DNA from: Aggregatibacter kilianii
GTDB taxonomy: Bacteria; Pseudomonadota; Gammaproteobacteria; Enterobacterales; Pasteurellaceae
Direction: 5' to 3'
Assembly: GCF_003129965.1 (NCBI RefSeq)
Contig: NZ_NRCJ01000012.1
Location: 1-64,000, forward strand
DNA: 64,000 bases
In this document: positions 45,229 through 54,406 of the stretch, in pieces
How positions within the stretch are numbered: the stretch's first letter is position 1
How the letters are laid out: each line of letters starts with the position of its first letter
Made by a program: the position numbers and the translations under genes
The notes under the pieces: model-generated
What the model saw: the letters and a program-made list of their open reading frames with translations, nothing else
Databases searched by the model: none
Told to the model about the DNA's origin: nothing

Positions 45229-47202
45229 ATGTCACGTCAACTTTTTAAAACGGCAAAACCCCGTTCTTTGCTGTACCCGATTTTTTTCTTTTGTATTCTT
45301 AACCTCATCGTTTTCACCTTGTCCCGCCTAGGCTTGTCTTTGTGGCAATGGGATCGCGTCAATGCGGTTCACGGCTGGGGGCAACTGTTTTTACAAGGCT
45401 TACGCATGGACGTGGTGTCTTTGTGTTACCTGTTCGGTGTGCCGGCGTTATTGAGCGTATTGCTTTATCATGACAACGCCTTAGGACGCATTTGGAAAGG
45501 CATTTTGCGCGTCTGGCTAACTGTCGGCAGCGTGTTCATTGTGTTTATGGAACTTGCCACACCTGCGTTCATCGATACCTACGATTACCGCCCGAATCGC
45601 CTGTTCATCGAATATTTGATTTATCCGAAAGAAGTGTTCTCCATGCTGATGGAAGGGCATTTAAGTGCGGTCATTTTGAGCCTTGTTTTCACGATAATTG
45701 CTGCCGTGGTTTATTGGAAACTTGCCGGTCGCGCCGTGCGTGACGTGCAACCGATGAGCTGGAAATGGCGCCCGTTAGTAGCGTTATTGGTGATCGCCTT
45801 GAGCTTTATCGGCGCACGTTCCAGCTTTCAGCATCGCGGTATTAACCCGGCAATGGTGGCGTTTTCCTCCGATGCCATGGTCAATTCCTTGGTGTTGAAT
45901 TCGGGCTATTCCGTGCTTTATGCGGCGCAACAATTTAAAGACGAAGGCACCTCTTCAGAAGCCTACGGCAAAATGGAGACGGCGGAAATGCTGGAAATTG
46001 TGAAGAACAGCGGCAGTCGTCCGGCGGAAGCGTATATTTCCGAGGAATTCCCGACGTTGACCCGTAACCAAGCCAGTTACCAAGGCAAACCGAAAAATAT
46101 CGTGATTATTCTGGAAGAAAGTTTCGGCGCGCAATTTATCGGCTCTTTGGGCGGTTTGCCGTTGTCGCCGGAGTTCGACAAACTGGCGCAGCAAGGTTGG
46201 TTGTTTGATAACTTATACGCCACGGGCACCCGCTCTGTGCGCGGTATTGAAGCGGTCACCGCAGGCTTCACGCCGACGCCTGCCCGCGCCGTGGTGAAAC
46301 TTAACAACAGCCAAAGCGGTTTCTTCACCTTAGCGCAATTATTAAGCCAACGAGGCTATGACACATCCTTCATTTACGGTGGGGAAAAGCATTTCGATAA
46401 CATGGCGGGCTTTTTCTACGGCAACGGCTTCAAACGCATTATCGACCAAATGGATTATCAAAATCCGACCTTTACCGGCACTTGGGGCGTGAGCGACGAA
46501 GACCTGTTCACCAAAGCCAACGACACCTTCACGCAGTTACACAAAGAAGGTAAGCCGTTCTTCAGTCTCGTGTTCAGCTCCAGCAACCACGATCCGTTTG
46601 AGTTCCCGGACGGCAAAATCGACCTTTACGAACAACCGAAAGCCACCCGTAATAATGCGGCGAAATACGCCGATTACGCCATCGGGCATTTCTTCAAACT
46701 GGCAAAGGCATCGAATTATTGGAAAGACACCATTTTCTTGGTGATCGCCGACCATGATTCCCGTGTTGCCGGCGCCAGCCTCATGCCGATTAAGCATTTC
46801 CACATTCCGGCGTTGATTTTGGGCGAGGGCATCGAGCCGCGCCGCGATAACCGTTTGGTCAGTCAATTTGATATGCCGACCACCTTGCTTTCCTTGGCGG
46901 GCATCAGCGGCGATTACCCGATGATCGGCTACGATCTTACCAAACCGAACGATCCGAACCGCGCCATCATGCAATACGACCAAGTGCAGGCACTCATGCG
47001 CGGCAAGGATGTGGTGATTCAATTCCCGAAAGTGGGGGCGAAAACCTATCGCTACGATAAAGCCACCGAAACCTTAACGGAAGCGGAAGTGCCGCAAAGC
47101 ATGGTGAAAGAAGCCTTGGCGCACGCGCTGTTGGGCAGTTACTTGTATAAGCACCGTTTATACACCACGCCGGAAATTAAACAGGCGGAAGGAAAACGCT
47201 AA
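45229..47202 (+). CDS. LtaS-like sulfatase-fold phosphoglycerol/phosphoethanolamine transferase
   Basis: The 657-residue protein has five membrane helices in its first 200 residues and a periplasmic alkaline-phosphatase-fold domain. Metal-site motifs are ILEESFGAQFIG and IADHDSRVAG; Thr334 in ATGTRSVRG is the likely phosphotransfer nucleophile. The architecture matches the LtaS/OpgB family, which in Gram-negatives decorates periplasmic glucans or LPS. Since Pasteurellaceae make no lipoteichoic acid, the acceptor is open. Nothing adjacent suggests a pathway. Confidence 0.82.
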   Translation: MSRQLFKTAKPRSLLYPIFFFCILNLIVFTLSRLGLSLWQWDRVNAVHGWGQLFLQGLRMDVVSLCYLFGVPALLSVLLYHDNALGRIWKGILRVWLTVGSVFIVFMELATPAFIDTYDYRPNRLFIEYLIYPKEVFSMLMEGHLSAVILSLVFTIIAAVVYWKLAGRAVRDVQPMSWKWRPLVALLVIALSFIGARSSFQHRGINPAMVAFSSDAMVNSLVLNSGYSVLYAAQQFKDEGTSSEAYGKMETAEMLEIVKNSGSRPAEAYISEEFPTLTRNQASYQGKPKNIVIILEESFGAQFIGSLGGLPLSPEFDKLAQQGWLFDNLYATGTRSVRGIEAVTAGFTPTPARAVVKLNNSQSGFFTLAQLLSQRGYDTSFIYGGEKHFDNMAGFFYGNGFKRIIDQMDYQNPTFTGTWGVSDEDLFTKANDTFTQLHKEGKPFFSLVFSSSNHDPFEFPDGKIDLYEQPKATRNNAAKYADYAIGHFFKLAKASNYWKDTIFLVIADHDSRVAGASLMPIKHFHIPALILGEGIEPRRDNRLVSQFDMPTTLLSLAGISGDYPMIGYDLTKPNDPNRAIMQYDQVQALMRGKDVVIQFPKVGAKTYRYDKATETLTEAEVPQSMVKEALAHALLGSYLYKHRLYTTPEIKQAEGKR

Positions 47203-47252
47203 TTTTGCGATGAAAAGTGCGGTCGAAATTCGCGATGGATTTTGAATTGCTG

Positions 47253-47302
47253 TGGGTAATAAATTACCCATGGTTACGCATGGTTCAGCCCCTTTGGGGC
47301 TG
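47253..47302. repeat. Two-hairpin palindromic cluster
   Basis: TGGGTAAT/ATTACCCA (47253-47270) and CAGCCCC/GGGGCTG (47286-47302) lie between the convergent LtaS-like gene and yfiH. The second hairpin shares its GCCCC/GGGGC core with the cluster at 41073-41126. An uptake signal lies just before it (about 47216). Confidence 0.55.
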
Positions 47303-47372
47303 TTTTAAATTCCCCAAGGTTGAATGATGACTTTAACTTAGGCTAATTCATCACCTAGATCAAAATGAGGAT

Positions 47373-48110
47373 TTACCCCTCAATCCAAATCACCGACGCC
47401 ATTCTTCCCGTGGCGTTATCCCGCCGATAAGAAAAGAATTTGTCTGCCTCAAGGTAAGTGCAGTGTTCGCCGCCGCTGATTTGGGTGATGCCAAGGGCGT
47501 TGAGGCGTTGGGTTGCGATTTGATATAAATTGCCGAGGAATTTGCCGTCGGCGGTGGGATCGGCAACGAATGCCGCTTTGGCTTGTGCATCCCAAGCGGC
47601 GAATTGGTCGATGACCTCTTGTCCCACCTGAAATGCGGTCGGTCCGATAGCAGGCCCGAACCAAGCGAGAATGTGCTCGCGCGGGCATTGAAATTTGGCG
47701 ACGGTTTGTTCTAACACGCCATCACATAATCCGCGCCAACCGGCGTGGGCGGCGGCGACTTCCGTGCCTTCTCGGTTGGTGAATAGCACAGGCAGACAAT
47801 CGGCGGTCATGACCAGACAGACTTGGTTCGGTTGGTCGGTGTAAACCGCGTCGGCGTTAACATCTTCGCCGTGATAAGGCAAGGTCAGCACCTTGGTGCT
47901 ATGAATTTGATTTAAGAACAGCGGCATTTGCGGCAGATGGAATTTTTCCACCAATAAAGTGCGGTTGGTTTTCACGGCGTTTTTATCATCGCCCACATGA
48001 TCGCCCAAGTTGAAGCTGTCATAAGGCGCAAGGCTGACGCCGCCATGGCGCAGAGTAGTGAACGCCCGTACGTTTTGCGGCGCGTTCCAGTTCGGTTTGA
48101 TCGCTTGCAT
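47373..48110 (-). CDS. pgeF: YfiH/PgeF-family peptidoglycan-editing laccase-domain protein
   Basis: From ATG 48110 (MQAIKPNWNAPQNVRAFTT) the protein is 245 residues and has the zinc site of the Cu-oxidase_4 family: LNQIHSTKV, HAGWRGLCDGVLEQTV and the Cys and His of MTADCLPVLF. E. coli YfiH (PgeF) removes misincorporated L-Ser from peptidoglycan precursors; earlier names call it polyphenol oxidase. It starts one base after the rluD stop, so the pair is coupled, as in E. coli and Haemophilus. Confidence 0.92.
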   Translation of the reverse strand: MQAIKPNWNAPQNVRAFTTLRHGGVSLAPYDSFNLGDHVGDDKNAVKTNRTLLVEKFHLPQMPLFLNQIHSTKVLTLPYHGEDVNADAVYTDQPNQVCLVMTADCLPVLFTNREGTEVAAAHAGWRGLCDGVLEQTVAKFQCPREHILAWFGPAIGPTAFQVGQEVIDQFAAWDAQAKAAFVADPTADGKFLGNLYQIATQRLNALGITQISGGEHCTYLEADKFFSYRRDNATGRMASVIWIEG

Positions 48111-48111
48111 A

Positions 48112-49086
48112 TTAATAGTCCAGTTCGTCTTTGTGTAGCACATAATCCGCTTTCAGGGCGGTGATTAATTCCACAAAATCTTCCGGCAACGGCGCGTACC
48201 ATTCCATCATTTCACCGCTGATAGGGTGTTGCAAGCGCAACATGACAGCGTGCAAGGCTTGGCGTTTGAAATTGCGTAGGACATTCATCAATTCTTCGCC
48301 GGCATTTTTCGGTGGGCGAGGACGACCGCCGTAGGTTTGATCGCCGAGCAATGGATGGGCGATATGCGCCATGTGCACGCGGATTTGGTGGGTGCGCCCG
48401 GTTTCTAAGCGTAAGCGCAGGCGGGTGTAATCGCGGAAGCGCTCCATAATGCGATAGTGCGTCACTGCAGGTTTGCCCATAGGGTGCACCGCCATGTGGG
48501 TGCGTTTGGTGGGGTGCCGCGCCATGGGTTCGTCCACCGTACCGCCTTTGGTCATAATGCCACAGGCGACGGCTTCGTATTCGCGGGTGATTTTGCGTTT
48601 TTGCAGGTCGCGTACCAATTGGGTTTGCGCAGGAATGGTTTTCGCCACGACCATCAAGCCTGTGGTGTCTTTGTCCAAGCGGTGAACAATGCCGGCACGG
48701 GGCACTTCGGCGATAGGCGGATAGTGATATAACAAGGCGTTCAGCACCGTGCCGCTCGGATTGCCGGCACCGGGGTGCACCACCAGATCTTTCGGTTTAT
48801 TGATGACGAGAATATCGTCGTCTTCATAGACGATATTGAGCGGAATATTTTCCGGCTCAAAGCGGGTTTCGTCTTCGATTTCCACGGTGATTTCGATATG
48901 TTCGTCACCGTAAACTTTGCTACGCGGCACATTTTGCACTGAGCCGTTGACCAGCACCAGATCGTCCTCAATCCACGTCTTTAAGCGGGAGCGGGAGTAG
49001 TCGGGGAACAATTCCGCCAGGGTTTGGTCTAACCGTTGTCCCATTTGTTGCGGTTGCACGGTTGCCGAGAGTGTGATTTGTGCCAT
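48112..49086 (-). CDS. rluD: 23S rRNA pseudouridine synthase D
   Basis: The 324-residue protein has an N-terminal S4 domain (GQRLDQTLAELFPDYSRSRLKTWI) and an RluA-family catalytic domain with HRLDKDTTGLMVVAKT, whose Asp is the nucleophile. It makes pseudouridines 1911, 1915 and 1917 of 23S rRNA helix 69. It diverges from bamD (106-base gap) and is followed by yfiH. The bamD-rluD-yfiH trio is conserved in gammaproteobacteria and separates RluD from RluA and RluC. Confidence 0.95.
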   Translation of the reverse strand: MAQITLSATVQPQQMGQRLDQTLAELFPDYSRSRLKTWIEDDLVLVNGSVQNVPRSKVYGDEHIEITVEIEDETRFEPENIPLNIVYEDDDILVINKPKDLVVHPGAGNPSGTVLNALLYHYPPIAEVPRAGIVHRLDKDTTGLMVVAKTIPAQTQLVRDLQKRKITREYEAVACGIMTKGGTVDEPMARHPTKRTHMAVHPMGKPAVTHYRIMERFRDYTRLRLRLETGRTHQIRVHMAHIAHPLLGDQTYGGRPRPPKNAGEELMNVLRNFKRQALHAVMLRLQHPISGEMMEWYAPLPEDFVELITALKADYVLHKDELDY

Positions 49087-49192
49087 AAATAAAAAATCCG
49101 TTAATCAAGTTTGCTTATTTAGCAATGTTCTATACAATATCGGGCAATTGTAACCCATTTATCATTTTTCGTAAAAATAAGGATTCTATTCA

Positions 49193-49981
49193 ATGCGTAA
49201 ACTTAAATCCTTTGCATTACTGACCGCGATGGCGTTGGCGGTGACAGCATGTTCAAGCTCTAAACAAGATGTGGAACAGGCGCCGGAGCAAACCTTATAC
49301 AGCACCGGTCAAACCTATTTACAGGACGGCGATTATTCTCAGGCGATTCGTTATTTTAATGCGGTGAACAACCGCTTCCCGGGCAGTTCTTACGGCGAGC
49401 AAGTGCAACTGAATTTAATTTACGCGTATTATAAATCCCAAGATTATAGCGAAACCTTGCTGACTATCGACCGTTTCATTCAACGTTATCCGAACAGCAG
49501 CCATTTGGATTATGCCCTTTATATGGCAGGTTTAACCAATTCCGCGTTGGGGGATAACTTCTTCCAAGATTTCTTTGGCGTGGATCGCGCCACCCGTGAA
49601 AATACCTCCATTAAAACCGCTTTTGCCAACTTCCAGAATTTGGTCAATCACTTCCCGAACAGCCCTTATACGCCGGATGCCTTGGCGCGTATGACTTATA
49701 TCAAAGCCAGCCTTGCCCGTCATGAATTAGACATCGCCAAGTTCTATTTCAAACGGGATGCTTATGTGGCGACGGCAAACCGTGTGGTGTCGATGTTGAA
49801 ATTGTATCCGGACACGCAAGCGACCTTGGATGCGCTACCGCTGATGAAAGAATCTTATGAAAAGATGAATTTGAAGCACTTGGCGGATCAAACGGCGAAA
49901 ATCATTGCGGCAAACGAAGGCAAGAAATTTGACGAGCCGGAAAAACCGAAAGAGCCGGAACTTCAAGCACCGCAGCAATAA
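49193..49981 (+). CDS. bamD: Outer membrane assembly lipoprotein BamD (ComL)
   Basis: The 262-residue protein has a lipoprotein signal peptide with lipobox VTAC (Cys20) and five tetratricopeptide repeats (YLQDGDYSQAIRYFNAVNNRFP and others). BamD is the essential lipoprotein of the BAM complex that inserts outer-membrane barrels. It was called ComL in Neisseria because of a transformation phenotype. It is divergent from rluD. The C-terminus is charged (EKPKEPEL), and a clean terminator follows. Confidence 0.96.
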   Translation: MRKLKSFALLTAMALAVTACSSSKQDVEQAPEQTLYSTGQTYLQDGDYSQAIRYFNAVNNRFPGSSYGEQVQLNLIYAYYKSQDYSETLLTIDRFIQRYPNSSHLDYALYMAGLTNSALGDNFFQDFFGVDRATRENTSIKTAFANFQNLVNHFPNSPYTPDALARMTYIKASLARHELDIAKFYFKRDAYVATANRVVSMLKLYPDTQATLDALPLMKESYEKMNLKHLADQTAKIIAANEGKKFDEPEKPKEPELQAPQQ

Positions 49982-49983
49982 AC

Positions 49984-50016
49984 AAAAAACCTCCGAAAAT
50001 TCGGAGGTTTTCTTTT
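49984..50016. terminator. Bidirectional terminator between bamD and fau
   Basis: AAAACCTCCGAA and TTCGGAGGTTTT form a twelve-base-pair stem with a two-base loop, with A and T runs on both sides, directly between the convergent stops. Confidence 0.93.
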
Positions 50017-50600
50017 TAGCCCGCCAAAATTCGATCTAGCGGAATATCCCAACTTTCCGTGGGCAGCGCGTCAACCTGCTGACATTGATGCGCCAAGCCG
50101 ACCGTAATGAAATGCTGTTGTCGTTGATGTTGCAACGTCCGATCATAAAACCCGCCACCCATGCCGAGGCGATTGCCTTGTTTATCAAACGCCACTAACG
50201 GCGTAAAAATCATATCTAATTGTTCGATAGGCAACACATTTTGCAAGTTTAAGTGCGGTTCCAAAATGCCGAATTTATTGGGCTTCATCGGTGTGTTCGG
50301 CAAATAACGTAAAAAGAGTAAATGTCCGCGACAAAAAGGATGCAACACCGGCAAATAAACCTGTTTTCCCTGTTGCCATAAGCATTCAATCAGCGGTTGG
50401 GTGGAAATTTCGCCGTCGAAGGCAAGATAGAGCGCGATGTTTTTCGCATGACGTCGTTCAATTAAATTTAAAGCCTGTTCGGTAATATGTTGCGCGGCTT
50501 GTTGCTGTTGAAGTGCGGTCAGTTTTCGGCGCGTTTTTCGTATTTGCTGACGAAGCTGTTGGCGAATGGCGGCGGTTGTGGGAAGTGGTTGCATAGACAT
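50016..50600 (-). CDS. fau: 5-formyltetrahydrofolate cyclo-ligase
   Basis: The 194-residue protein (YgfA) converts 5-formyl-THF to 5,10-methenyl-THF with ATP. Features are RQQLRQQIRKTRRKL at the N-terminus, FDGEISTQPLIECLW, and the ATP-binding loop GMGGGFYDRTL. It lies just downstream of 6S RNA on the same strand. The zapA-ssrS-fau order of gammaproteobacteria is retained, and in E. coli the two are co-transcribed. An uptake signal lies near the 5' end of the gene. Confidence 0.94.
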   Translation of the reverse strand: MSMQPLPTTAAIRQQLRQQIRKTRRKLTALQQQQAAQHITEQALNLIERRHAKNIALYLAFDGEISTQPLIECLWQQGKQVYLPVLHPFCRGHLLFLRYLPNTPMKPNKFGILEPHLNLQNVLPIEQLDMIFTPLVAFDKQGNRLGMGGGFYDRTLQHQRQQHFITVGLAHQCQQVDALPTESWDIPLDRILAG

Positions 50601-50604
50601 TGTT

Positions 50605-50791
50605 TTGGAGGCCCCGAGGTGCCGTTGCGGGTGGTCGGTCCTTGAACCCTACGGTTCAAGGGAATTAGTTGAAATCATTTTTAGGCTTCTTAGTCGAGCT
50701 AAGCCTGCACACCAATGACAGGAAACCAATTCATAAGATTAAAAGTATCGGCTCAGGGACGTAACCCACTGGCGAACACCTCAGGAAATTC
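50605..50791 (-). ncRNA. ssrS: 6S RNA
   Basis: The minus strand reads CCTGAGGTGTTCGCCAGTGG near 50787 and later GTCCCTGAGCCGATA, matching the 5' part of E. coli 6S RNA. It contains the paired CCTTGAACC/GGTTCAAGG arm and ends GGCACCTCGGGGCCTCC. The ends close (CCTGAGGTG with CACCTCGGG, allowing G-U), giving the long double-stranded rod with a central bubble that mimics open promoter DNA and binds sigma-70 RNA polymerase. Position between zapA and fau is as in E. coli. Ends are estimates to within a few bases. Confidence 0.95.
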
Positions 50792-50884
50792 TTTTGCTTA
50801 ATACTACTCGAAATTAGGTTTGATGACTAGCACAAATTCTTTTTCTCAGAATACTTTTAGTTATCTGAAATGACGGCGAAATTA

Positions 50885-51190
50885 TCAGGAATTGAACTTC
50901 GGTGCGCCGATATTTTCAAGGGAATGATCCAACGGACGCAGGATTTTATTTTTTAACACGTCTTCAATTAAATGGGTTTTCTTCTGCTCCTGCATCAGTT
51001 CAAAACTTAAATTCAGCGCAACGATGGAAAGGACTTTGTCAACCTGCAAAATACCGGTGCGTTCTTTCATCTCCGATACGCGTTGATCCAATTCTCGGGC
51101 GGCGCTGCGTAAGGCTTCATGTTGTTCTTCCGGACAATTTAAACGTAATAACTGCCCCAATACAGGGATTTCAATACTTTTCGATGACAT
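50885..51190 (-). CDS. zapA: Cell division protein ZapA
   Basis: From ATG 51190 ([38 protein letters not shown]) the protein is 101 residues, with an N-terminal beta region and a C-terminal coiled coil. ZapA bundles FtsZ at the division ring. The longer frame (MGLK...) is not conserved. It lies upstream of ssrS and is divergent from ygfB, the same arrangement as in E. coli. The 130-base divergent gap holds both promoters. Confidence 0.93.
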   Translation of the reverse strand: MSSKSIEIPVLGQLLRLNCPEEQHEALRSAARELDQRVSEMKERTGILQVDKVLSIVALNLSFELMQEQKKTHLIEDVLKNKILRPLDHSLENIGAPKFNS

Positions 51191-51320
51191 TTTTAGCCCC
51201 AAATTCCTTAACCAAAATTGCGCGTATTATGCCACAGGCAGGAAAACTTGCCAATTTCAAAACTGGTTGGCTGAGGTGAAGAGTGATAAACTAAAGGCAA
51301 TTTCAATAAGGATAATTTCA

Positions 51321-51872
51321 ATGACAACAATTTCTTATCAAAACCTGAGTCAACAACTCCGCCAAGCCTCCATTCCGCTTTCTGCCGCCGAATTACACGG
51401 CTTTTTGAGCGGTTTAATTTGCGGCGGTATTCAGGATCAAAGCTGGCAGCCGTTACTCTATCAATTTACTAACGATAATCACGCCTATCCCACCGCACTT
51501 TTGCAGCAAATTAGCGACATTTATCAGCAAATTCACCGCCAATTAGCCGACAATGAAAGTTTTGAGTTTGAGCTTTGCCTGCCGGATACGGAAAATGTCT
51601 TTGAGCAGGCGGACGGTTTGGCGGAATGGTCGAACCACTTTTTGCTCGGGCTTGGGTTGGCGCAACCGCATCTGGATAAAGAAAAAGGCGATATCGGCGA
51701 AGCGGTGGACGATTTACATGACATTTGTCAGCTTGGCTATGACGAGGAAGAGGACGACCCGGAAGAGCTAGCGCAGGCGGTGGAGGAAATCGTGGAATAT
51801 GTGCGCACCATCGCCACCTTATTTTTCGCCCATTTCCATCCGGCGGAAGAAAAACAACCGACATTACATTAA
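51321..51872 (+). CDS. ygfB: YgfB/YecA family protein (UPF0149)
   Basis: The 183-residue acidic protein from ATG 51321 (AAGGAT upstream) has the UPF0149 features [30 protein letters not shown] and [33 protein letters not shown]. In Pseudomonas a YgfB homologue modulates beta-lactamase expression; elsewhere the function is unclear. It heads the ygfB-pepP-ubiH-ubiI operon conserved in E. coli and Haemophilus. Confidence 0.92.
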   Translation: MTTISYQNLSQQLRQASIPLSAAELHGFLSGLICGGIQDQSWQPLLYQFTNDNHAYPTALLQQISDIYQQIHRQLADNESFEFELCLPDTENVFEQADGLAEWSNHFLLGLGLAQPHLDKEKGDIGEAVDDLHDICQLGYDEEEDDPEELAQAVEEIVEYVRTIATLFFAHFHPAEEKQPTLH

Positions 51873-51885
51873 TTAAGGACAAACT

Positions 51886-53187
51886 ATGGATCTCGCGTAT
51901 ATGGCGGCGTTGCCGACGGAGGAATTCGCACAACGCCGGGCTAAAGTATTTGAGCAAATGCAGGACGATTCCCTGTTTCTGGTGTTTTCCGATATTGAAC
52001 GCCGCCGCAACGACGGCTGCGATTATCCCTTCCGTCAGGACAGCTATTTCTGGTATTTAACCGGTTTTAACGAGCCGAATGCCGCGTTGTTGTTACGCAA
52101 ACAGCAGGGCGAGCAACAAGCGATCATCTTTTTACGTCCGTCCGATAAATTGCTGGAAATTTGGAACGGTCGCCGTCTTGGCGTGGAAAAAGCGCCGCAA
52201 ACACTGTTGGTGGATAGCGCTTATGCCATGGAAGAATTCGTTGCGCAGTTTAAAAATTTAGCGCAAAAACAGACCGCACTTTATTACGCACCGAAGCAAC
52301 AGCCTTGGGGCGATGCCTTGCTGGAGCAAAGTGCGGTGGAATTTTCAAGTGTTTTTAACTGGAAGCACATGCTCGGCGAAATGCGTTTGTTTAAATCAGC
52401 AAATGAAATTGCGCTCATGCAACAAGCAGGACAAATCAGCGCGTTGTCGCACATCAAAGCCATGCAACAAACCCGCCCGAACCGTTTGGAATATGAAGTG
52501 GAAAGCGACATTTTGCATGAGTTTAACCGCTTCGGCGCGCGTTATCCGTCCTATAACAGCATTGTTGCCGGTGGCGAAAACGCCTGCATTTTGCATTATT
52601 CGGAAAACAATATGCCGTTGCGCGACGGCGATTTGGTGCTCATTGACGCGGGTTGCGAATTTGCCATGTATGCCGGCGATATTACCCGCACTTTCCCGGT
52701 GAACGGTAAATTCACCGAGGCGCAAAGCGCCATTTATGAGATTGTGTTGCAAGCGCAAAAACGCGCCATTGAATTGCTCGTGCCGGGCAGTTCCATTGCC
52801 AAAGTGAATGAGGAAGTGATCCGTATTAAAACCGAAGGCTTGGTGCGTTTGGGCATTCTGAAAGGCGATGTGGATGAATTGATCGAACAAAAAGCTTATC
52901 GCGAATTTTATATGCACGGCTTGGGGCATTGGCTCGGTCTGGATGTGCACGATGTGGGCGAATACGGCGAGAATCGTAGCCGCACGTTGGAACCGGGTAT
53001 GGTGATCACGGTGGAGCCGGGCCTGTATTTATCCGAAGATGCAGACATTCCGGAGCAATACAAAGGCATTGGCATCCGTATTGAAGATGATTTGCTGATC
53101 ACCGAGTACGGCAACAAAAATCTCACCTCCGCCGTGCCGAAAGAAATTGCCGACATCGAAAAACTGATGGCGGACGCACGGGCTTAA
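51886..53187 (+). CDS. pepP: Xaa-Pro aminopeptidase II (aminopeptidase P)
   Basis: The 433-residue protein has the N-terminal AMP_N domain (YWYLTGFNEPNAALLLRK in near form) and the pita-bread metallopeptidase domain. The dinuclear manganese ligands lie in LIDAGCEFAMYAGDITRTF, HGLGHWLGLDVHD, VEPGLYL and GIGIRIEDDLL. It removes N-terminal residues preceding proline. It begins 13 bases after ygfB and runs into ubiH, matching the conserved operon. It is cytoplasmic. Confidence 0.96.
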   Translation: MDLAYMAALPTEEFAQRRAKVFEQMQDDSLFLVFSDIERRRNDGCDYPFRQDSYFWYLTGFNEPNAALLLRKQQGEQQAIIFLRPSDKLLEIWNGRRLGVEKAPQTLLVDSAYAMEEFVAQFKNLAQKQTALYYAPKQQPWGDALLEQSAVEFSSVFNWKHMLGEMRLFKSANEIALMQQAGQISALSHIKAMQQTRPNRLEYEVESDILHEFNRFGARYPSYNSIVAGGENACILHYSENNMPLRDGDLVLIDAGCEFAMYAGDITRTFPVNGKFTEAQSAIYEIVLQAQKRAIELLVPGSSIAKVNEEVIRIKTEGLVRLGILKGDVDELIEQKAYREFYMHGLGHWLGLDVHDVGEYGENRSRTLEPGMVITVEPGLYLSEDADIPEQYKGIGIRIEDDLLITEYGNKNLTSAVPKEIADIEKLMADARA

Positions 53188-53211
53188 TTTATCAGAATGA
53201 AGGGGCAGAAG

Positions 53212-54405
53212 ATGAACTACGATGTGGTGATTGTTGGTGGCGCAATGTCCGGCGCGACCTTGGCGCTGGCATTGGCATCGCAAACGCAAAACCAAATGAA
53301 GATTGCGGTGATTGAGAAACAGGCGCCGCAATTCCATCAACAAAGCGGTTTTGATGCCCGTCATATCGCCCTTTCCGCCGGCAGTTGTCAACGGCTGAAT
53401 GAAATTCGGCTGGCGAATCAACAAACGCTCTGGCAGGATATTCGCCCGCTTACCGTGCCGATTAAGCAAATCCATATTTCCGACAAAGGACACAGCGGCA
53501 TCGTAGAATTCGATGCCCAAGAATTTCACTTGGAACAGTTGGGCGCGACCGTCGCTTTGGCGCAGGTCGGACAGCGTTTGCTCAATGCTATCGAACAATA
53601 TTCCAACATCAATTATTTCGCGCCCCATTCGGTGCAATGCCTTGAGCGCAATGTGGAACAGGTGAAGATTACACTGGATAGCGGTCAGACTTTAAACGCC
53701 AAACTGGTAGTGGGGGCAGACGGTAATCATTCGGCGGTTTCAAGTGCGGTGGGGATTTCCCAAGAAATTTTGCATGAATACGGACAAACGGCGATTATCA
53801 CTAATATTGAAACGCAACAACCGCACCACTTCCGCGCTTTCGAGCGTTTTACCGCCGAAGGTCCCATCGCTTTATTGCCGGTGGGCGAGAATTTAATGTC
53901 GCTGGTGTGGTGCGTGCGCGATGCGGAACGCCTGATGGCACCGGATGATGAGATGTTTTTGGCGCAGGTGCAACGTACCTTTGGCTGGCGTTTAGGTAAG
54001 TTGTTGCACTGCGGAAAACGTTTTTGTTACCCGTTGGCATTGTCCCGCGCCACGCAACATATTCAGGAACGTATCGCGTTAGTGGGCAATGCGGCACAGA
54101 CCTTGCACCCGGTGGCGGGGCAAGGGTTTAATTTGGGTATCCGTGATGTGATGCAGTTGGCAAAGGTGTTGAGCGAGGCATTTCACGCCGGCATCGATCT
54201 CGGTGCTTATGCGGCGTTGCAACAATATGAACGACAACGGCTGAACGATCAACATCAAATGCTGCAATTTACCGACAATCTGGTGTCCGTTTTTGCCAAT
54301 GACGTATTGCCGTTGCAAATCGCCCGCAATTTGGGGTTAATGGCGTTGGCGCAGTCTTCGCTGTTACGCCAAGCCTTTGCAAAACCGACTTTAGGATGGG
54401 TTTAA
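53212..54405 (+). CDS. ubiH: Ubiquinone biosynthesis FAD hydroxylase UbiH
   Basis: From ATG 53212 (AAGGGG upstream) the protein is 397 residues. It is an aromatic-ring FAD monooxygenase with Rossmann motif VIVGGAMSGATLALALA, the DG motif GADGNHSAVSSAVG, and ALVGNAAQTLHPVAGQGFNLGIRD for the FAD ribityl site. UbiH hydroxylates the C4 position of the ubiquinone ring in the Ubi complex. It is followed after one base by ubiI. The UbiH identity relies on order as well as sequence. Confidence 0.93.
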   Translation: MNYDVVIVGGAMSGATLALALASQTQNQMKIAVIEKQAPQFHQQSGFDARHIALSAGSCQRLNEIRLANQQTLWQDIRPLTVPIKQIHISDKGHSGIVEFDAQEFHLEQLGATVALAQVGQRLLNAIEQYSNINYFAPHSVQCLERNVEQVKITLDSGQTLNAKLVVGADGNHSAVSSAVGISQEILHEYGQTAIITNIETQQPHHFRAFERFTAEGPIALLPVGENLMSLVWCVRDAERLMAPDDEMFLAQVQRTFGWRLGKLLHCGKRFCYPLALSRATQHIQERIALVGNAAQTLHPVAGQGFNLGIRDVMQLAKVLSEAFHAGIDLGAYAALQQYERQRLNDQHQMLQFTDNLVSVFANDVLPLQIARNLGLMALAQSSLLRQAFAKPTLGWV

Positions 54406-54406
54406 T

